Assembly (NCBI RefSeq): GCF_014196715.1
Contig: NZ_JACIEF010000004.1
Coordinates: 372,001-436,000 of the forward strand
DNA length: 64,000 bases
From: Pedobacter zeae
Lineage (GTDB): Bacteria; Bacteroidota; Bacteroidia; Sphingobacteriales; Sphingobacteriaceae
Direction: 5' to 3'
Under the pieces are notes generated by a model. It had not been told where the DNA came from. It ran no database searches and saw only the letters and a program-made list of their open reading frames with translations. Below are positions 1-8,714 of the stretch, piece after piece. A program made the translations under genes and the position numbers. Each line of letters starts with the position of its first letter. Position 1 is the stretch's first letter.

Positions 1-2
1 AG

Positions 3-335
3 GTTCAATCCGAAGCCGTTCTAGATTTCGGGGTTAAAAAAAGTAAAAAAGTGGATTACACCATTATGAAAGATGGCGAACCAACCATCCTTGTAGAATG
101 TAAACATCATAATGATAACTTAGATATTCACGATTCCCGCCTTTCTAAATACTTCCGTAAAACAAAAGCTAAATACGGTTTATTAACCAATGGTTTAGTA
201 TACCGCTTTTATACAGAGAAAATGGTAAGATCAAAGAAAAACCAGGAGCCATTATTTGAATTTAAAATAACGGATACTAAAGCGGCTATCATTGCTAAAA
301 TGATCGAAGATCATAATGTTACTTCATCAATGTAG
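3..335 (+). CDS. HsdR N-terminal-domain (restriction-type nuclease domain) protein, 5' end outside the window
   Basis: The reading frame is open from the left edge of the window, so the N-terminus is missing; the first possible internal start is a GTG at base 51. The visible 110 residues carry the PD-(D/E)XK pattern of the type I restriction enzyme HsdR N-terminal fold: an Asp in VDYTI followed by the E-x-K of LVECKHH. After that come a YGLLTNG strand and a FEFKI strand, typical of the stand-alone HSDR_N_2 proteins of Bacteroidota. The protein ends soon after this domain, whereas many relatives continue for 100 or more residues, so this may be a short or C-terminally truncated form. No methylase, specificity or helicase gene lies beside it in the window, so a working restriction system cannot be claimed. 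Confidence 0.7.
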   Translation, partial: VQSEAVLDFGVKKSKKVDYTIMKDGEPTILVECKHHNDNLDIHDSRLSKYFRKTKAKYGLLTNGLVYRFYTEKMVRSKKNQEPLFEFKITDTKAAIIAKMIEDHNVTSSM

Positions 336-404
336 ATCAAAAAGCAATACAACAGCAAGCTAAACAAGATTATCTTAATCGAATCGTTTTCCGAAAATTA
401 TTAT

Positions 405-432
405 AAAAGCCCTGATTTAATCAGGGCTTTTT
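405..432 (+). terminator. Rho-independent terminator after the HsdR-N protein
   Basis: Perfect stem AAAAGCCCTGATT / AATCAGGGCTTTT followed by a T-rich stretch, about 70 bases after the stop codon of the HsdR-N gene. Confidence 0.85.
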
Positions 433-450
433 ATTTTCCTGTACTAAAGA

Positions 451-479
451 AAAAGGGAGAAACCGATTCGGTTTCTCCC
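451..479 (-). terminator. Rho-independent terminator of htpG
   Basis: The stem GGGAGAAACC / GGTTTCTCCC has a GATTC loop. Read on the minus strand it is followed by TTTTTC, 25 bases beyond the htpG stop codon. Confidence 0.85.
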
Positions 480-503
480 TTCCCATAATACATGATATCC
501 TGA

Positions 504-2390
504 TTAGATGAGTTCTACGCTTCTGCTAACAAAAGCGGTTAAATCTGCACCAGTTAACATCCCTTGTGCTAAAAGTGCCAAATCTACCGCTTGCTTGGCG
601 AGGTTGCTTTGCTCTTCTCCTTCAGCTTTTAAAATTTTACTCACCAATTTATGGTTTCCGTTAATGGCAACCTTGTAATTATCCGGCATTTGGCCATAAA
701 AGCTCATTCCACCACCCATTGCAGCCATATCTTTCATTCTGCGCATAAATTCATCCATGGTAATGGTAACCGGCAATTCTTCAGGATGTAAGGCTACAAC
801 CTCTACATGCATCCCTGGTTTGGTCACTGCTTTTTCAAAAATGGCCGTTAATTCTTTTACCTGATCTTCGCTTAATACATGCTCATTCTGCTCATCTTTC
901 TCAATTAACTTGTCGGCAACCCCCGAATCTACACGTTTAATCGATGTTTTCTCCAGTTTTTGCTCTAACTGATTGATAAAATGATTGTCAATAGGCGAAT
1001 CCAATACCAGAACATCATAATCTTTTTTATTTGCCGATTGGATAAAGGCATCCTGCTTGGCAGCATCGTTGGTATATAAATAAACCACCGTACCGTTTTT
1101 ATCTGTTTGTAAAGGAGCTACCTTTTCTTTGTACTCAGGAAGTGTGAAAAGTTCATTTTTAGTATTTCCAACTAAAGCAAAATCTTTAGCTTTATCATAA
1201 AACTTCTCTTCACTGATCATGCCATATTTAACAAATAAACCGATGTCTTTCCATTTATCTTCATAAGCTTTACGGTCTTTTGCAAAAAGTTCCGCTAATT
1301 TATCGGCAACCTTTTTAGTAATGTAATTGTTGATCTTTTTAACATTGCTATCGGCTTGTAGGAAGCTACGGGATACGTTTAACGGAATATCTGGCGAATC
1401 GATTACACCATGCAATAACATTAAAAATTCCGGTACAATATCTTTAACCTCATCGGTAATGAAAACCTGGCGCGAGTAAAGTTTGATTTTGTTGCGCTGT
1501 ATTTCGAAGTCGTTTTTCAATTTAGGGAAATACAGTACGCCGGTTAAATTAAACGGATAATCGACATTGAGGTGGATCCAGAATAATGGCTCGTCGCTAA
1601 ACGGATATAATTCGCGGTAAAAACTTAAATAATCCTCATCTGACAAATCTGCAGGAGCTTTTGTCCAGATAGGGTTGGTGGTATTAATGATGTTATCTAC
1701 TTCAACACTCTTGAATTTTGCTTTACCCTCTTCATCAACACCGTCTTCAACAGATTCTGTTTTAGTACCAAATTTAATCGGAACTGGTAAGAATTTAGCA
1801 TATTTATCGAGAATACCCTGAAGCTTGCTCTCTTCTAAAAATTCTTCAGAATCTTTGTTAATATGTAAGATGATATCGGTACCACGGGTGGTTCTGGTAC
1901 CTTCCGTAATTTCAAATTCGGTACTGCCATCGCAAACCCAACGCGCAGGTTCCGCACCATCCTGGTAGGATAACGTCTGAATCTCGACTAAATCTGCAAC
2001 CATAAAGGCTGAGTAAAAACCTAAACCGAATTTACCGATGATTTCATTGGCATCTTTAGCATCTTTAAATTTTTCTACAAACTCACTTGCGCCTGAAAAT
2101 GCAACCTGGTTAATGTATTTTTTTATCTCTTCGGCAGTCATACCCAAACCATTGTCGCTGATGGTAATGGTTTTCGCATCCTTATCAACCGCAACCTGTA
2201 CCAATGGTGCACCAACTTCTCCATTAAACTGACCTAATGAAGCCAGTCTTTTAATCTTTTGGACTGCATCTACTGCATTGGAAACCAATTCACGAAGAAA
2301 GATTTCGTTATCAGAATATAAAAACTTCTTAATAATCGGGAAGATATTCTCGGTATGTATCGAGATGTTTCCTTTTTCCTGTATGCTCAT
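504..2390 (-). CDS. htpG: Molecular chaperone HtpG (bacterial Hsp90)
   Basis: Cytosolic ATP-dependent homodimeric chaperone that remodels client proteins under stress. At 628 residues it has the normal bacterial Hsp90 length. The N-terminal GHKL ATPase domain shows FLRELVSNAVDA (helix with the Mg-binding Asn), DNGLGMT and GKFGLGFYSAFMV (ATP lid). The middle domain shows DIPLNVSRSFLQ, which holds the conserved catalytic-loop Arg. The C-terminal dimerisation domain ends without a eukaryotic MEEVD tail, as expected for HtpG. The gene is transcribed alone with its own terminator, and I see no CIRCE-type operator upstream. Confidence 0.98.
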   Translation of the reverse strand: MSIQEKGNISIHTENIFPIIKKFLYSDNEIFLRELVSNAVDAVQKIKRLASLGQFNGEVGAPLVQVAVDKDAKTITISDNGLGMTAEEIKKYINQVAFSGASEFVEKFKDAKDANEIIGKFGLGFYSAFMVADLVEIQTLSYQDGAEPARWVCDGSTEFEITEGTRTTRGTDIILHINKDSEEFLEESKLQGILDKYAKFLPVPIKFGTKTESVEDGVDEEGKAKFKSVEVDNIINTTNPIWTKAPADLSDEDYLSFYRELYPFSDEPLFWIHLNVDYPFNLTGVLYFPKLKNDFEIQRNKIKLYSRQVFITDEVKDIVPEFLMLLHGVIDSPDIPLNVSRSFLQADSNVKKINNYITKKVADKLAELFAKDRKAYEDKWKDIGLFVKYGMISEEKFYDKAKDFALVGNTKNELFTLPEYKEKVAPLQTDKNGTVVYLYTNDAAKQDAFIQSANKKDYDVLVLDSPIDNHFINQLEQKLEKTSIKRVDSGVADKLIEKDEQNEHVLSEDQVKELTAIFEKAVTKPGMHVEVVALHPEELPVTITMDEFMRRMKDMAAMGGGMSFYGQMPDNYKVAINGNHKLVSKILKAEGEEQSNLAKQAVDLALLAQGMLTGADLTAFVSRSVELI

Positions 2391-2482
2391 ACGTAAATAA
2401 ATTGTTTAAATCTACTTCCGACCTAACAAGGGTTGTTCCAAAAGGATTTGTTTGCCAAAATGACAGATTAGCAGAAAAGAGA

Positions 2483-2511
2483 AAGCCAAAAAACGGCATG
2501 TTCTTTGGCTT
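2483..2511 (-). terminator. Possible terminator after the response regulator
   Basis: The stem AAGCCAAA / TTTGGCTT is followed on the minus strand by a TCTCTTTTC pyrimidine stretch, about 20 bases past the response-regulator stop. The T tract is interrupted, so efficiency is uncertain. Confidence 0.4.
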
Positions 2512-2531
2512 AAAATCGTATATGATGTACT

Positions 2532-2924
2532 CTAATTTAAAAGAAAACTCGGTTTATCTTCTTCAAGGGAAAGAATTTTACTGATTTTTTTAAGCAGCAC
2601 ATCCATTTGAAACGGTTTTGACAAGAAATCGTCCTGGCCGTAGTTTAAAGTTGTAAAATCTTTTGGGTCATATAAACCGGAAATAAGCAAAATTGGAATT
2701 TTCGCCGTGCTTTCAATCGATTTTAACTGTTCGCATAATACGCGCCCGTCTATATGCCCCAGAGAAATGTCCAAAAGGATTAAATCAGGACTAAATTTTT
2801 CAATTCTGTTAAAAATCTCCTCACCATCATTCAGTGACGAAACTTTAAACCCTCCAATTTCCAGTATTAATTGTATGGTTTCTAAAACCTCAATATCATC
2901 GTCTACAACCAGTATTCTCTTCAT
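2532..2924 (-). CDS. Single-domain (CheY-like) response regulator
   Basis: The protein of about 130 residues consists of one receiver domain with no output domain. Acidic residues in VVDDD (residues 8-10), the phospho-acceptor Asp52 in LILLDISL, the Ser of LLISGL and the Lys of LSKPF form the complete phosphorylation site. The start MKRILVV is preferred over an ATG four codons upstream because it begins exactly at the first beta strand. Such stand-alone receivers usually relay phosphate to or from a histidine kinase or bind a partner protein. No kinase lies within the window, so its partner is unknown. It is probably transcribed as a single gene. Confidence 0.9.
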   Translation of the reverse strand: MKRILVVDDDIEVLETIQLILEIGGFKVSSLNDGEEIFNRIEKFSPDLILLDISLGHIDGRVLCEQLKSIESTAKIPILLISGLYDPKDFTTLNYGQDDFLSKPFQMDVLLKKISKILSLEEDKPSFLLN

Positions 2925-3032
2925 ATGTGTTAGCAATTATATGCTGTTAAGCTTATAACAAACGTTTGTGTCGATATGTTTACAATCTTAAGCATATTTT
3001 AACAATTTATTATGGCTTAAGTAGATTTTGAT

Positions 3033-3896
3033 TTAACTGACTTGCTGTATAACGCCTTCTTTCTGCAAAATGAAGTTAAACAGCTCATCGATAGGTTTTT
3101 GTAAAATTTTACCAGGCTCGATTCCGTTTTCTACCAAGACTGAAACCAGGACATCCTGATAATAATAGGCAATTGACCCTACAAAATGGCAGGGTACGCT
3201 TTTATGTTTGGGGTAGTCTTTAATATTCGTATCTATAAATTCCTGAAAGCCTGTTCTTAAAATATCCTGAATAAACGGATGCTCTTTATGGCTGGCCATA
3301 AAGCGGCTAAAGCCTGCCAGGTAAATGTTTGGGAAAGGTTTTTGATACACATTGGTGATGATCTGCTCTTTCTCTGCCGGATAAGATTTTTTAAATTCTG
3401 CCGCCAAAGTTGATGGCATTTTATTATACAGATAGCTTAGAAGTACCTTTTTACCAAAAAAGGTACCGGAACCCTCATCGCCCAGAACATAACCTAAGCC
3501 ATGATGCCCATCGTGGATTTTTTTTCCATCAAAATAACAGATGTTCGAGCCGGTACCCAAAATACAGTTTAAACCTTCTGCATTTCCGCAGGTAGCATAA
3601 ACAGAGCCCAGAAGATCGTGGTCTACCGAAATAAAGGCATTACCAAAAATGGCCGAGAGGCCATTTGAAACAACCTCATGTTTATCGGGCGAAGAACAAC
3701 CGGCTCCAAAAAAGTAGATTTCTTTTACCTCATCAGCGTATTGCAACAAGGATTCATTTTTAGAAATCAGCTTGGTTATTTCTTGTTCACTTAAGAAATA
3801 AGGGTTTATTCCGGGGGTGCTAAATTTAATGGTCTCGCCATTATGATAGCCCATCCAATCGGTTTTCGATGAGCCACTGTCTGCAACAAGTATCAT
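3033..3896 (-). CDS. BadF/BadG-family N-acetylglucosamine-type kinase
   Basis: Cytosolic ATP-dependent sugar kinase of the ASKHA fold, 287 residues. The phosphate-1 motif ADSGSSKTDW is at residues 5-14, the second phosphate-binding motif is ILGTGSN, and GDEGSGTFFGK matches the substrate/adenosine region of N-acetylglucosamine kinases. In Bacteroidota this family is normally annotated as N-acetylglucosamine kinase and is thought to act in amino-sugar salvage, including cell-wall recycling. Substrate specificity (GlcNAc, MurNAc or glucosamine) cannot be decided from sequence alone. No sugar transporter or etherase gene is nearby to narrow it. Confidence 0.85.
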   Translation of the reverse strand: MILVADSGSSKTDWMGYHNGETIKFSTPGINPYFLSEQEITKLISKNESLLQYADEVKEIYFFGAGCSSPDKHEVVSNGLSAIFGNAFISVDHDLLGSVYATCGNAEGLNCILGTGSNICYFDGKKIHDGHHGLGYVLGDEGSGTFFGKKVLLSYLYNKMPSTLAAEFKKSYPAEKEQIITNVYQKPFPNIYLAGFSRFMASHKEHPFIQDILRTGFQEFIDTNIKDYPKHKSVPCHFVGSIAYYYQDVLVSVLVENGIEPGKILQKPIDELFNFILQKEGVIQQVS

Positions 3897-4291
3897 GGGA
3901 CTAAATATAAAAATTAATTATAGAATTTTATACTTGAAATAATTTCTTTACTTCTAAAGTGCTGTTCCGTTTAGTTGTGTTTTTGTGCTAATGTGCAATC
4001 GTTGCTAAAAAAACAGGTTATTACCTAAATTTAGCTTTTATGATATCGAAACCATCGTAATTATTAGTCAGTTGAGGCTATATTTCTTTCATAATCTCTC
4101 ATTTAGCAGATTACACTTTTCATTTCGCCATCATTTAAACAAATAGGAGTTGTTTTAAATACTCCCTTTTGGCATATGTAGCCAAATAGATTGGCAGGGG
4201 TTAACGTATTCGTGCAGCTAAACCGCTAACAATAACTGATGAACTTTATTATTTATACCTTTTTAAACGAATTCAGGCAATTTCTCAGCAA
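3897..4291. other. Intergenic region between the kinase and the efflux operon
   Basis: About 395 AT-rich bases without a convincing ORF. It holds a small hairpin TTTGGC / GCCAAA at 4168-4186 and a weaker GGAGT / ACTCC pair just before it. Neither has a clear T tract. I see no recognisable riboswitch or RNA gene. Confidence 0.5.
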
Positions 4292-5602
4292 CTAATTTCC
4301 TAAATCGATATTTCCACTGATTTCTTTCAGTGTAGTTTCGGCTACTTTGGCCTGGTATTGCATTTCGATAAAACGGTTTTGTGCATCAATGGCATTTCGC
4401 TGTGCCTCTCTTAATTCTAAAGGAGCGATGCTGCCCAAACGGTACTTTGCCAATGTAATCGCTAAATTTTCTTTTGCAATATCTACATTTCGCTGCTCCA
4501 GTTTAATCAGGTCTAAATAGGTGCTATAATTTTCGTAAGCAGTGAGCAACTGTGCATTCACATCCAGCTTGGCCTTACTCAGGTTAAGGGTAGAATTATC
4601 GACCTCTATTTTTGCATTGCGTTCTTGTTGACGCTGTAAAAAACCGTTAAATAAATTTATACTTGCCGTAACACCGTAGGTAAAACCGTTTGCTGCAAAT
4701 TTTTGGTTAAAACCTGTAGGACTGGTACTATTTGCCCTGCTGTAACCTGAATTTAAGCTAACGGATGGATATCGTGCCCCACGGACAGATTTTAAATTTA
4801 AGGAAGCTATACGTTGATTAATAAAGGCATTCTGGACGTTAGGGTTCTGCTGTCCGGCTATTTCCGCCATTTTGCTAAACAGGATACCCTCATCCACATC
4901 AATGCTATCTGTAACAGTAAAGGAGGTGCCAATATCTCTGACCATTAATTGGTTTAAACGCACTTTGGCTACCTGCAGCGCATTTTTGGTCTGCAGATAA
5001 TTTGAAGTATCGGTATTATAATCAACCTGTGCCGTTAAAACATCCAATTTAGAGCCACGGCCAAGCTGTAATTTGGTTTTGGCAATGTTGGTACGCAATA
5101 CCGAAACATCCATAGCACTATCGGCTGCTCTAACCAATTGTTGTTGTCTTACAACATCGTAATAAGCCGTAATTACATCAGCTACAGTGGTTAAAATGGT
5201 TAAACGGGAATTTAATTCGCCCTGTTTTTGCAGTTCTTTCAAACGATCGTAATTGGCAAACATCCTAAAACCATCAAAAATGGTCCAGTTCAGATCAACT
5301 CCATAACTATTATTGGTACTCTTGGCACCTGTAATTACCCGGTCAGGACCAGTTGCAGGGGTTTGCCGGGTATTCTGGATACTTCCTCCATTGGTATAAT
5401 TTCCAGTTAAGTTAGGTAACATGCCCGCATTGCCTATATTAGCATTGTTCTTTGCTATATCGATCTGGTTTTTACTGATTTTGATGTCGTAATTATGCGC
5501 TAAAGCAAGGGTAATGGCTTCCTTCAGGCTTAGCTTTTCTTGTGCAAAGCCCGAAAGCGATAAGCTAATCAGGAGGATAACTGTTCTTAATTTCTTGCTC
5601 AT
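4292..5602 (-). CDS. TolC-family outer-membrane efflux channel
   Basis: Outer-membrane factor of the tripartite RND pump encoded immediately upstream. It starts at MSKKLRTVILL, one base after the pump's stop codon, rather than at the in-frame ATG 33 bases upstream that would overlap the pump. A signal peptide ending SLSGFAQ is followed by EKLSLKEAITLALAHNYD, the usual OEP domain opening, and by two long alpha-helical repeats rich in Ala, Gln and Asn with the recurring pattern LRxAQ (LELREAQRNAIDAQNRF near the end). About 436 residues is normal for Bacteroidota TolC proteins. It would form the trimeric channel that carries substrates through the outer membrane. Confidence 0.93.
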   Translation of the reverse strand: MSKKLRTVILLISLSLSGFAQEKLSLKEAITLALAHNYDIKISKNQIDIAKNNANIGNAGMLPNLTGNYTNGGSIQNTRQTPATGPDRVITGAKSTNNSYGVDLNWTIFDGFRMFANYDRLKELQKQGELNSRLTILTTVADVITAYYDVVRQQQLVRAADSAMDVSVLRTNIAKTKLQLGRGSKLDVLTAQVDYNTDTSNYLQTKNALQVAKVRLNQLMVRDIGTSFTVTDSIDVDEGILFSKMAEIAGQQNPNVQNAFINQRIASLNLKSVRGARYPSVSLNSGYSRANSTSPTGFNQKFAANGFTYGVTASINLFNGFLQRQQERNAKIEVDNSTLNLSKAKLDVNAQLLTAYENYSTYLDLIKLEQRNVDIAKENLAITLAKYRLGSIAPLELREAQRNAIDAQNRFIEMQYQAKVAETTLKEISGNIDLGN

Positions 5603-5603
5603 C

Positions 5604-8600
5604 TTATTCTTCTGTATGTAAAGCTTCCTGTTCAAAACGATGGGCTTCTTTTAATTCTTTATTTGGTTTATAAGGTTTGGCCCAATAAGAGTAAATGGCC
5701 GGTATAACAAATAGGGTTAATACCAAAGAGAACAAGGTGCCACCTACGATTACCGTTCCCATACTCATCCTGCTTTTTGCTGCCGCCCCCAATGCAAGTG
5801 CAATAGGTAAGGCCCCAATGGCAATGGCCAAACTCGTCATTAAAATCGGGCGCAAACGCGAAACCGCCGCTTCCCTAATGGCCTCTGGAATGGCAATACC
5901 TTTTTCTTTAAGTTGGTTGGCAAACTCCACAATTAAAATACCGTTCTTAGTAACCAAACCAATAAGCATAATAGTGCCAATCTGACTGAAGATGTTCCAG
6001 CTCTGGCCGCATAGCCAAAGGGATAGAAAGGCTCCGGCAACGGCCATTGGAACGGTTAAAATGATAATAATTGGGTCTTTAAAGCTTTCGAATTGCGCCG
6101 AAAGGATTAAATAAACAAGGAGCAGGGCCAAACCGAATGCAAAGAAGGTATTTGAAGAACTTTCTTTAAAATCGCGCGATTCGCCACTTAAATCGGTCGA
6201 GAAAGTCTCGTCCAGTACTTTTTTAGCAATCGCATCCATCGCATCTATACCCTCGCCAATACTCTTGCCCGGCGCTAAACCTGCCGAAACGGTAGCGGCA
6301 ATAAAACGGTTGTTCCGGTAAAGCTGTGGCGGACTGCTTTCTTCTTTAGCGGTAACCAGGTTATCAAGCTGAATCAATTCGCCCTTATCATTCCGAACAT
6401 ACACCGAACTCAGATCCAGCGGATCTTTCCTGTCACCCCGGTCGAACTGACCAATTACCTGGTACTGTTTACCATTCATAAAAAAGTAAGAGAACCTTTG
6501 GCCACTCAGGCCTAAATTCAGGGTTTGTGCAATTGCAGAGATAGAGACCCCCAAATTTTTGGCTTTGTCCCGGTCGATCGTCAGGTTAATTTCGGGCTTG
6601 TTAAATTTCAGGTTCACATCCGATACAGTAAAAGTAGGATCTTTCGATACTGCATCCATAAACAAAGGAATTTTTTCCCTTAGCTTTTCGAAATTCTGCG
6701 CCTGTATAATATAACTGATCGGTAAGCCACCACGGCGGCCAACTGAGATGGTAGGCTGTTGGTTAACGATCGTTTTACCTTCTGTATATTTTTTAGTTAC
6801 CCTGGTAAGCATATCTGCGATATCCTTTTGTGAACGTTTACGTTCTTCGGGATTGACTAAACCCATCCTTACAAAACCGGAATTTACTGAACCTGAACCC
6901 CCAAAACCAGGTGAGGTGATGGTAATATTCACGTTTTTTTCCAGAACAGAATCGATCACCAATTGGTTCAGTTTCATGATAAACCGGTCGGTATAAGTAA
7001 AAGATGCACCTTCAGGGGTGGTTACATTGATGTTGATTGCACTTCTGTCATCGTAAGGAGCCGTTTCTTTTGGTAAAATCTTCCAGAATAAGAAAATTAA
7101 ACCCATACATACCAGGATAATCGGGATGGAAAGCCACCTTTTATCTAAAAATTTATTCAAATTCGATCCGTAGGCATCGTTCAGCTTGATAAAATAAGGC
7201 TCTGTCCAGTTGTAAAACTTCGATGGTTTATGACCACCCTTTTTCATCAGGTAGGCATTTAGCATGGGTGTTAAAGTAAGGGATACAAAAGCCGAAACCA
7301 ATACAGCAGCACCGATTACCACCCCGAACTCTCTAAACAAACGGCCAACAAAACCCTGCAGGAAAATTACCGGTAAGAATACTGCCGCAAGGGTAATGGA
7401 AATGGAGATTACCGCGAAAAAGATTTCGTTCGATCCTTTTATGGCCGCTTCAAATGGCGACATGCCTTCTTCTACCTTTTTAAAGATATTTTCAGTAACC
7501 ACAATACCATCATCAACCACCAGACCGGTTGCCAGTACAATGGCCAGTAAACTCAATACGTTTATCGAAAAGCCAAAGGCATACATGATAAAAAAAGTGA
7601 AAATGAGTGACACCGGAATATCGATCAATGGCCTGAAAGCGATGGCCCAGTCTCTAAAAAACAGGTAGATAATTAAAATTACCAGTACCAGCGATAAACC
7701 AATGGTTTCGGCCACTTCAGTTACCGAACGCTTGATGAAAAGGGTATTATCCAATGCAACCTTCAGTTTAATATCCTGGGGTATATCGGCTTTTAGTTTA
7801 TCAAAACGTTTATAAAATTCTTTGCTGATATCGAGGTAGTTAGCCCCAGGCTGAGGGATAATGGCAATGGCCACCATGGGCCTGCCGGATTCGCGCAGGA
7901 TGGTTTCCTCATTTTCCGGTCCTAAAACTGCATAACCCACATCTTTTAATTTAACCACCTGATTGCTGTCGGCTCTTAAGATCAGGTTGTTAAACTCACT
8001 TTCGTTGGTTAGTTTTCCTAAGGTTTTAACGGTTAGTTCAGTGGTAGCCCCGGTAATTTTTCCTGAAGGGAGCTCTACATTCTCATTATCCAAGGCGGTA
8101 ACAATATCCTGCGAGGTTAAGCCGTAGGCACTTAGTTTATTTGGATCCATCCAGATCCGCATAGCATACTTCCTCTGGCCCTGGATTTGTACACTACTTA
8201 CCCCGGGAATGGTTTGGATACGGTCGGCAATTACGTTTTCAGCGAAATCGCTTAGCTCCAGTGTGTTGCGTTTATCGCTCTGGATTGTCATCGATAAAAT
8301 CGGATCGGAGTTGGCATCAGCCTTACTGACTACCGGTAAACCGTCTATATCTTTAGGTAAAGTTCTTGCCGCTTGCGATACTTTATCACGAACATCATTT
8401 GCGGCTTCTTCTATATTTTTATCGAGGTTAAACTCTATGGTAATATTGCTCGTTCCCTGGTTACTCGATGAAGAAATATTCCGGATCCCATCGATCGCAT
8501 TGATCGATTTTTCCAAAGGTTCGGTAATCTGCGATTCGATGATATCAGAGTTCGCGCCTGGATAAGAGGTTCTTACCGAAACTACAGTCGGATCAATCGA

Positions 8601-8714
8601 AGGGTATTCGCGAACGCCCAGAAAAGTATAGCCAATAATGCCAAAAAGAACAATCAATAAGTTCATCACAATGGCCAAAACCGGCCGTTTTATGCTCGTA
8701 GTGGAGATACTCAT
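5604..8714 (-). CDS. RND-family efflux pump permease (AcrB-like, HAE1 type)
   Basis: Inner-membrane proton-driven exporter of 1036 residues with the standard duplicated plan: TM1, a large periplasmic porter loop, TM2-TM6, TM7, a second porter loop and TM8-TM12. Diagnostic sequences are the opening SIKRPVLAIVMNLLIVLFG, the loop DPTVVSVRTSYPGA, and VVDDGIVVTENI in TM4 with the acidic pair used for proton translocation. MLIGLVTKNGILIVEF and the TM12 region GGTLFSLVLTLFVIPAIY complete it. It overlaps the adaptor gene by four bases (ATGA) and is followed after one base by the TolC-like gene, so the three are one transcript. The substrate is unknown; drugs, dyes or detergents are typical for the class. 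Confidence 0.96.
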   Translation of the reverse strand: MSISTTSIKRPVLAIVMNLLIVLFGIIGYTFLGVREYPSIDPTVVSVRTSYPGANSDIIESQITEPLEKSINAIDGIRNISSSSNQGTSNITIEFNLDKNIEEAANDVRDKVSQAARTLPKDIDGLPVVSKADANSDPILSMTIQSDKRNTLELSDFAENVIADRIQTIPGVSSVQIQGQRKYAMRIWMDPNKLSAYGLTSQDIVTALDNENVELPSGKITGATTELTVKTLGKLTNESEFNNLILRADSNQVVKLKDVGYAVLGPENEETILRESGRPMVAIAIIPQPGANYLDISKEFYKRFDKLKADIPQDIKLKVALDNTLFIKRSVTEVAETIGLSLVLVILIIYLFFRDWAIAFRPLIDIPVSLIFTFFIMYAFGFSINVLSLLAIVLATGLVVDDGIVVTENIFKKVEEGMSPFEAAIKGSNEIFFAVISISITLAAVFLPVIFLQGFVGRLFREFGVVIGAAVLVSAFVSLTLTPMLNAYLMKKGGHKPSKFYNWTEPYFIKLNDAYGSNLNKFLDKRWLSIPIILVCMGLIFLFWKILPKETAPYDDRSAININVTTPEGASFTYTDRFIMKLNQLVIDSVLEKNVNITITSPGFGGSGSVNSGFVRMGLVNPEERKRSQKDIADMLTRVTKKYTEGKTIVNQQPTISVGRRGGLPISYIIQAQNFEKLREKIPLFMDAVSKDPTFTVSDVNLKFNKPEINLTIDRDKAKNLGVSISAIAQTLNLGLSGQRFSYFFMNGKQYQVIGQFDRGDRKDPLDLSSVYVRNDKGELIQLDNLVTAKEESSPPQLYRNNRFIAATVSAGLAPGKSIGEGIDAMDAIAKKVLDETFSTDLSGESRDFKESSSNTFFAFGLALLLVYLILSAQFESFKDPIIIILTVPMAVAGAFLSLWLCGQSWNIFSQIGTIMLIGLVTKNGILIVEFANQLKEKGIAIPEAIREAAVSRLRPILMTSLAIAIGALPIALALGAAAKSRMSMGTVIVGGTLFSLVLTLFVIPAIYSYWAKPYKPNKELKEAHRFEQEALHTEE

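Noticed and set aside
2402..2584. 60-codon ORF between htpG and the response regulator
   Set aside because: Contains the response-regulator terminator hairpin, runs into the end of that gene, and has no conserved features.
4168..4186. Terminator or riboswitch upstream of the kinase
   Set aside because: A short hairpin only, without a T tract or recognisable aptamer structure.
7264..7668. 134-codon ORF opposite the RND pump gene
   Set aside because: Antisense frame of a strongly conserved gene with matching codon periodicity of the other strand; a shadow ORF.
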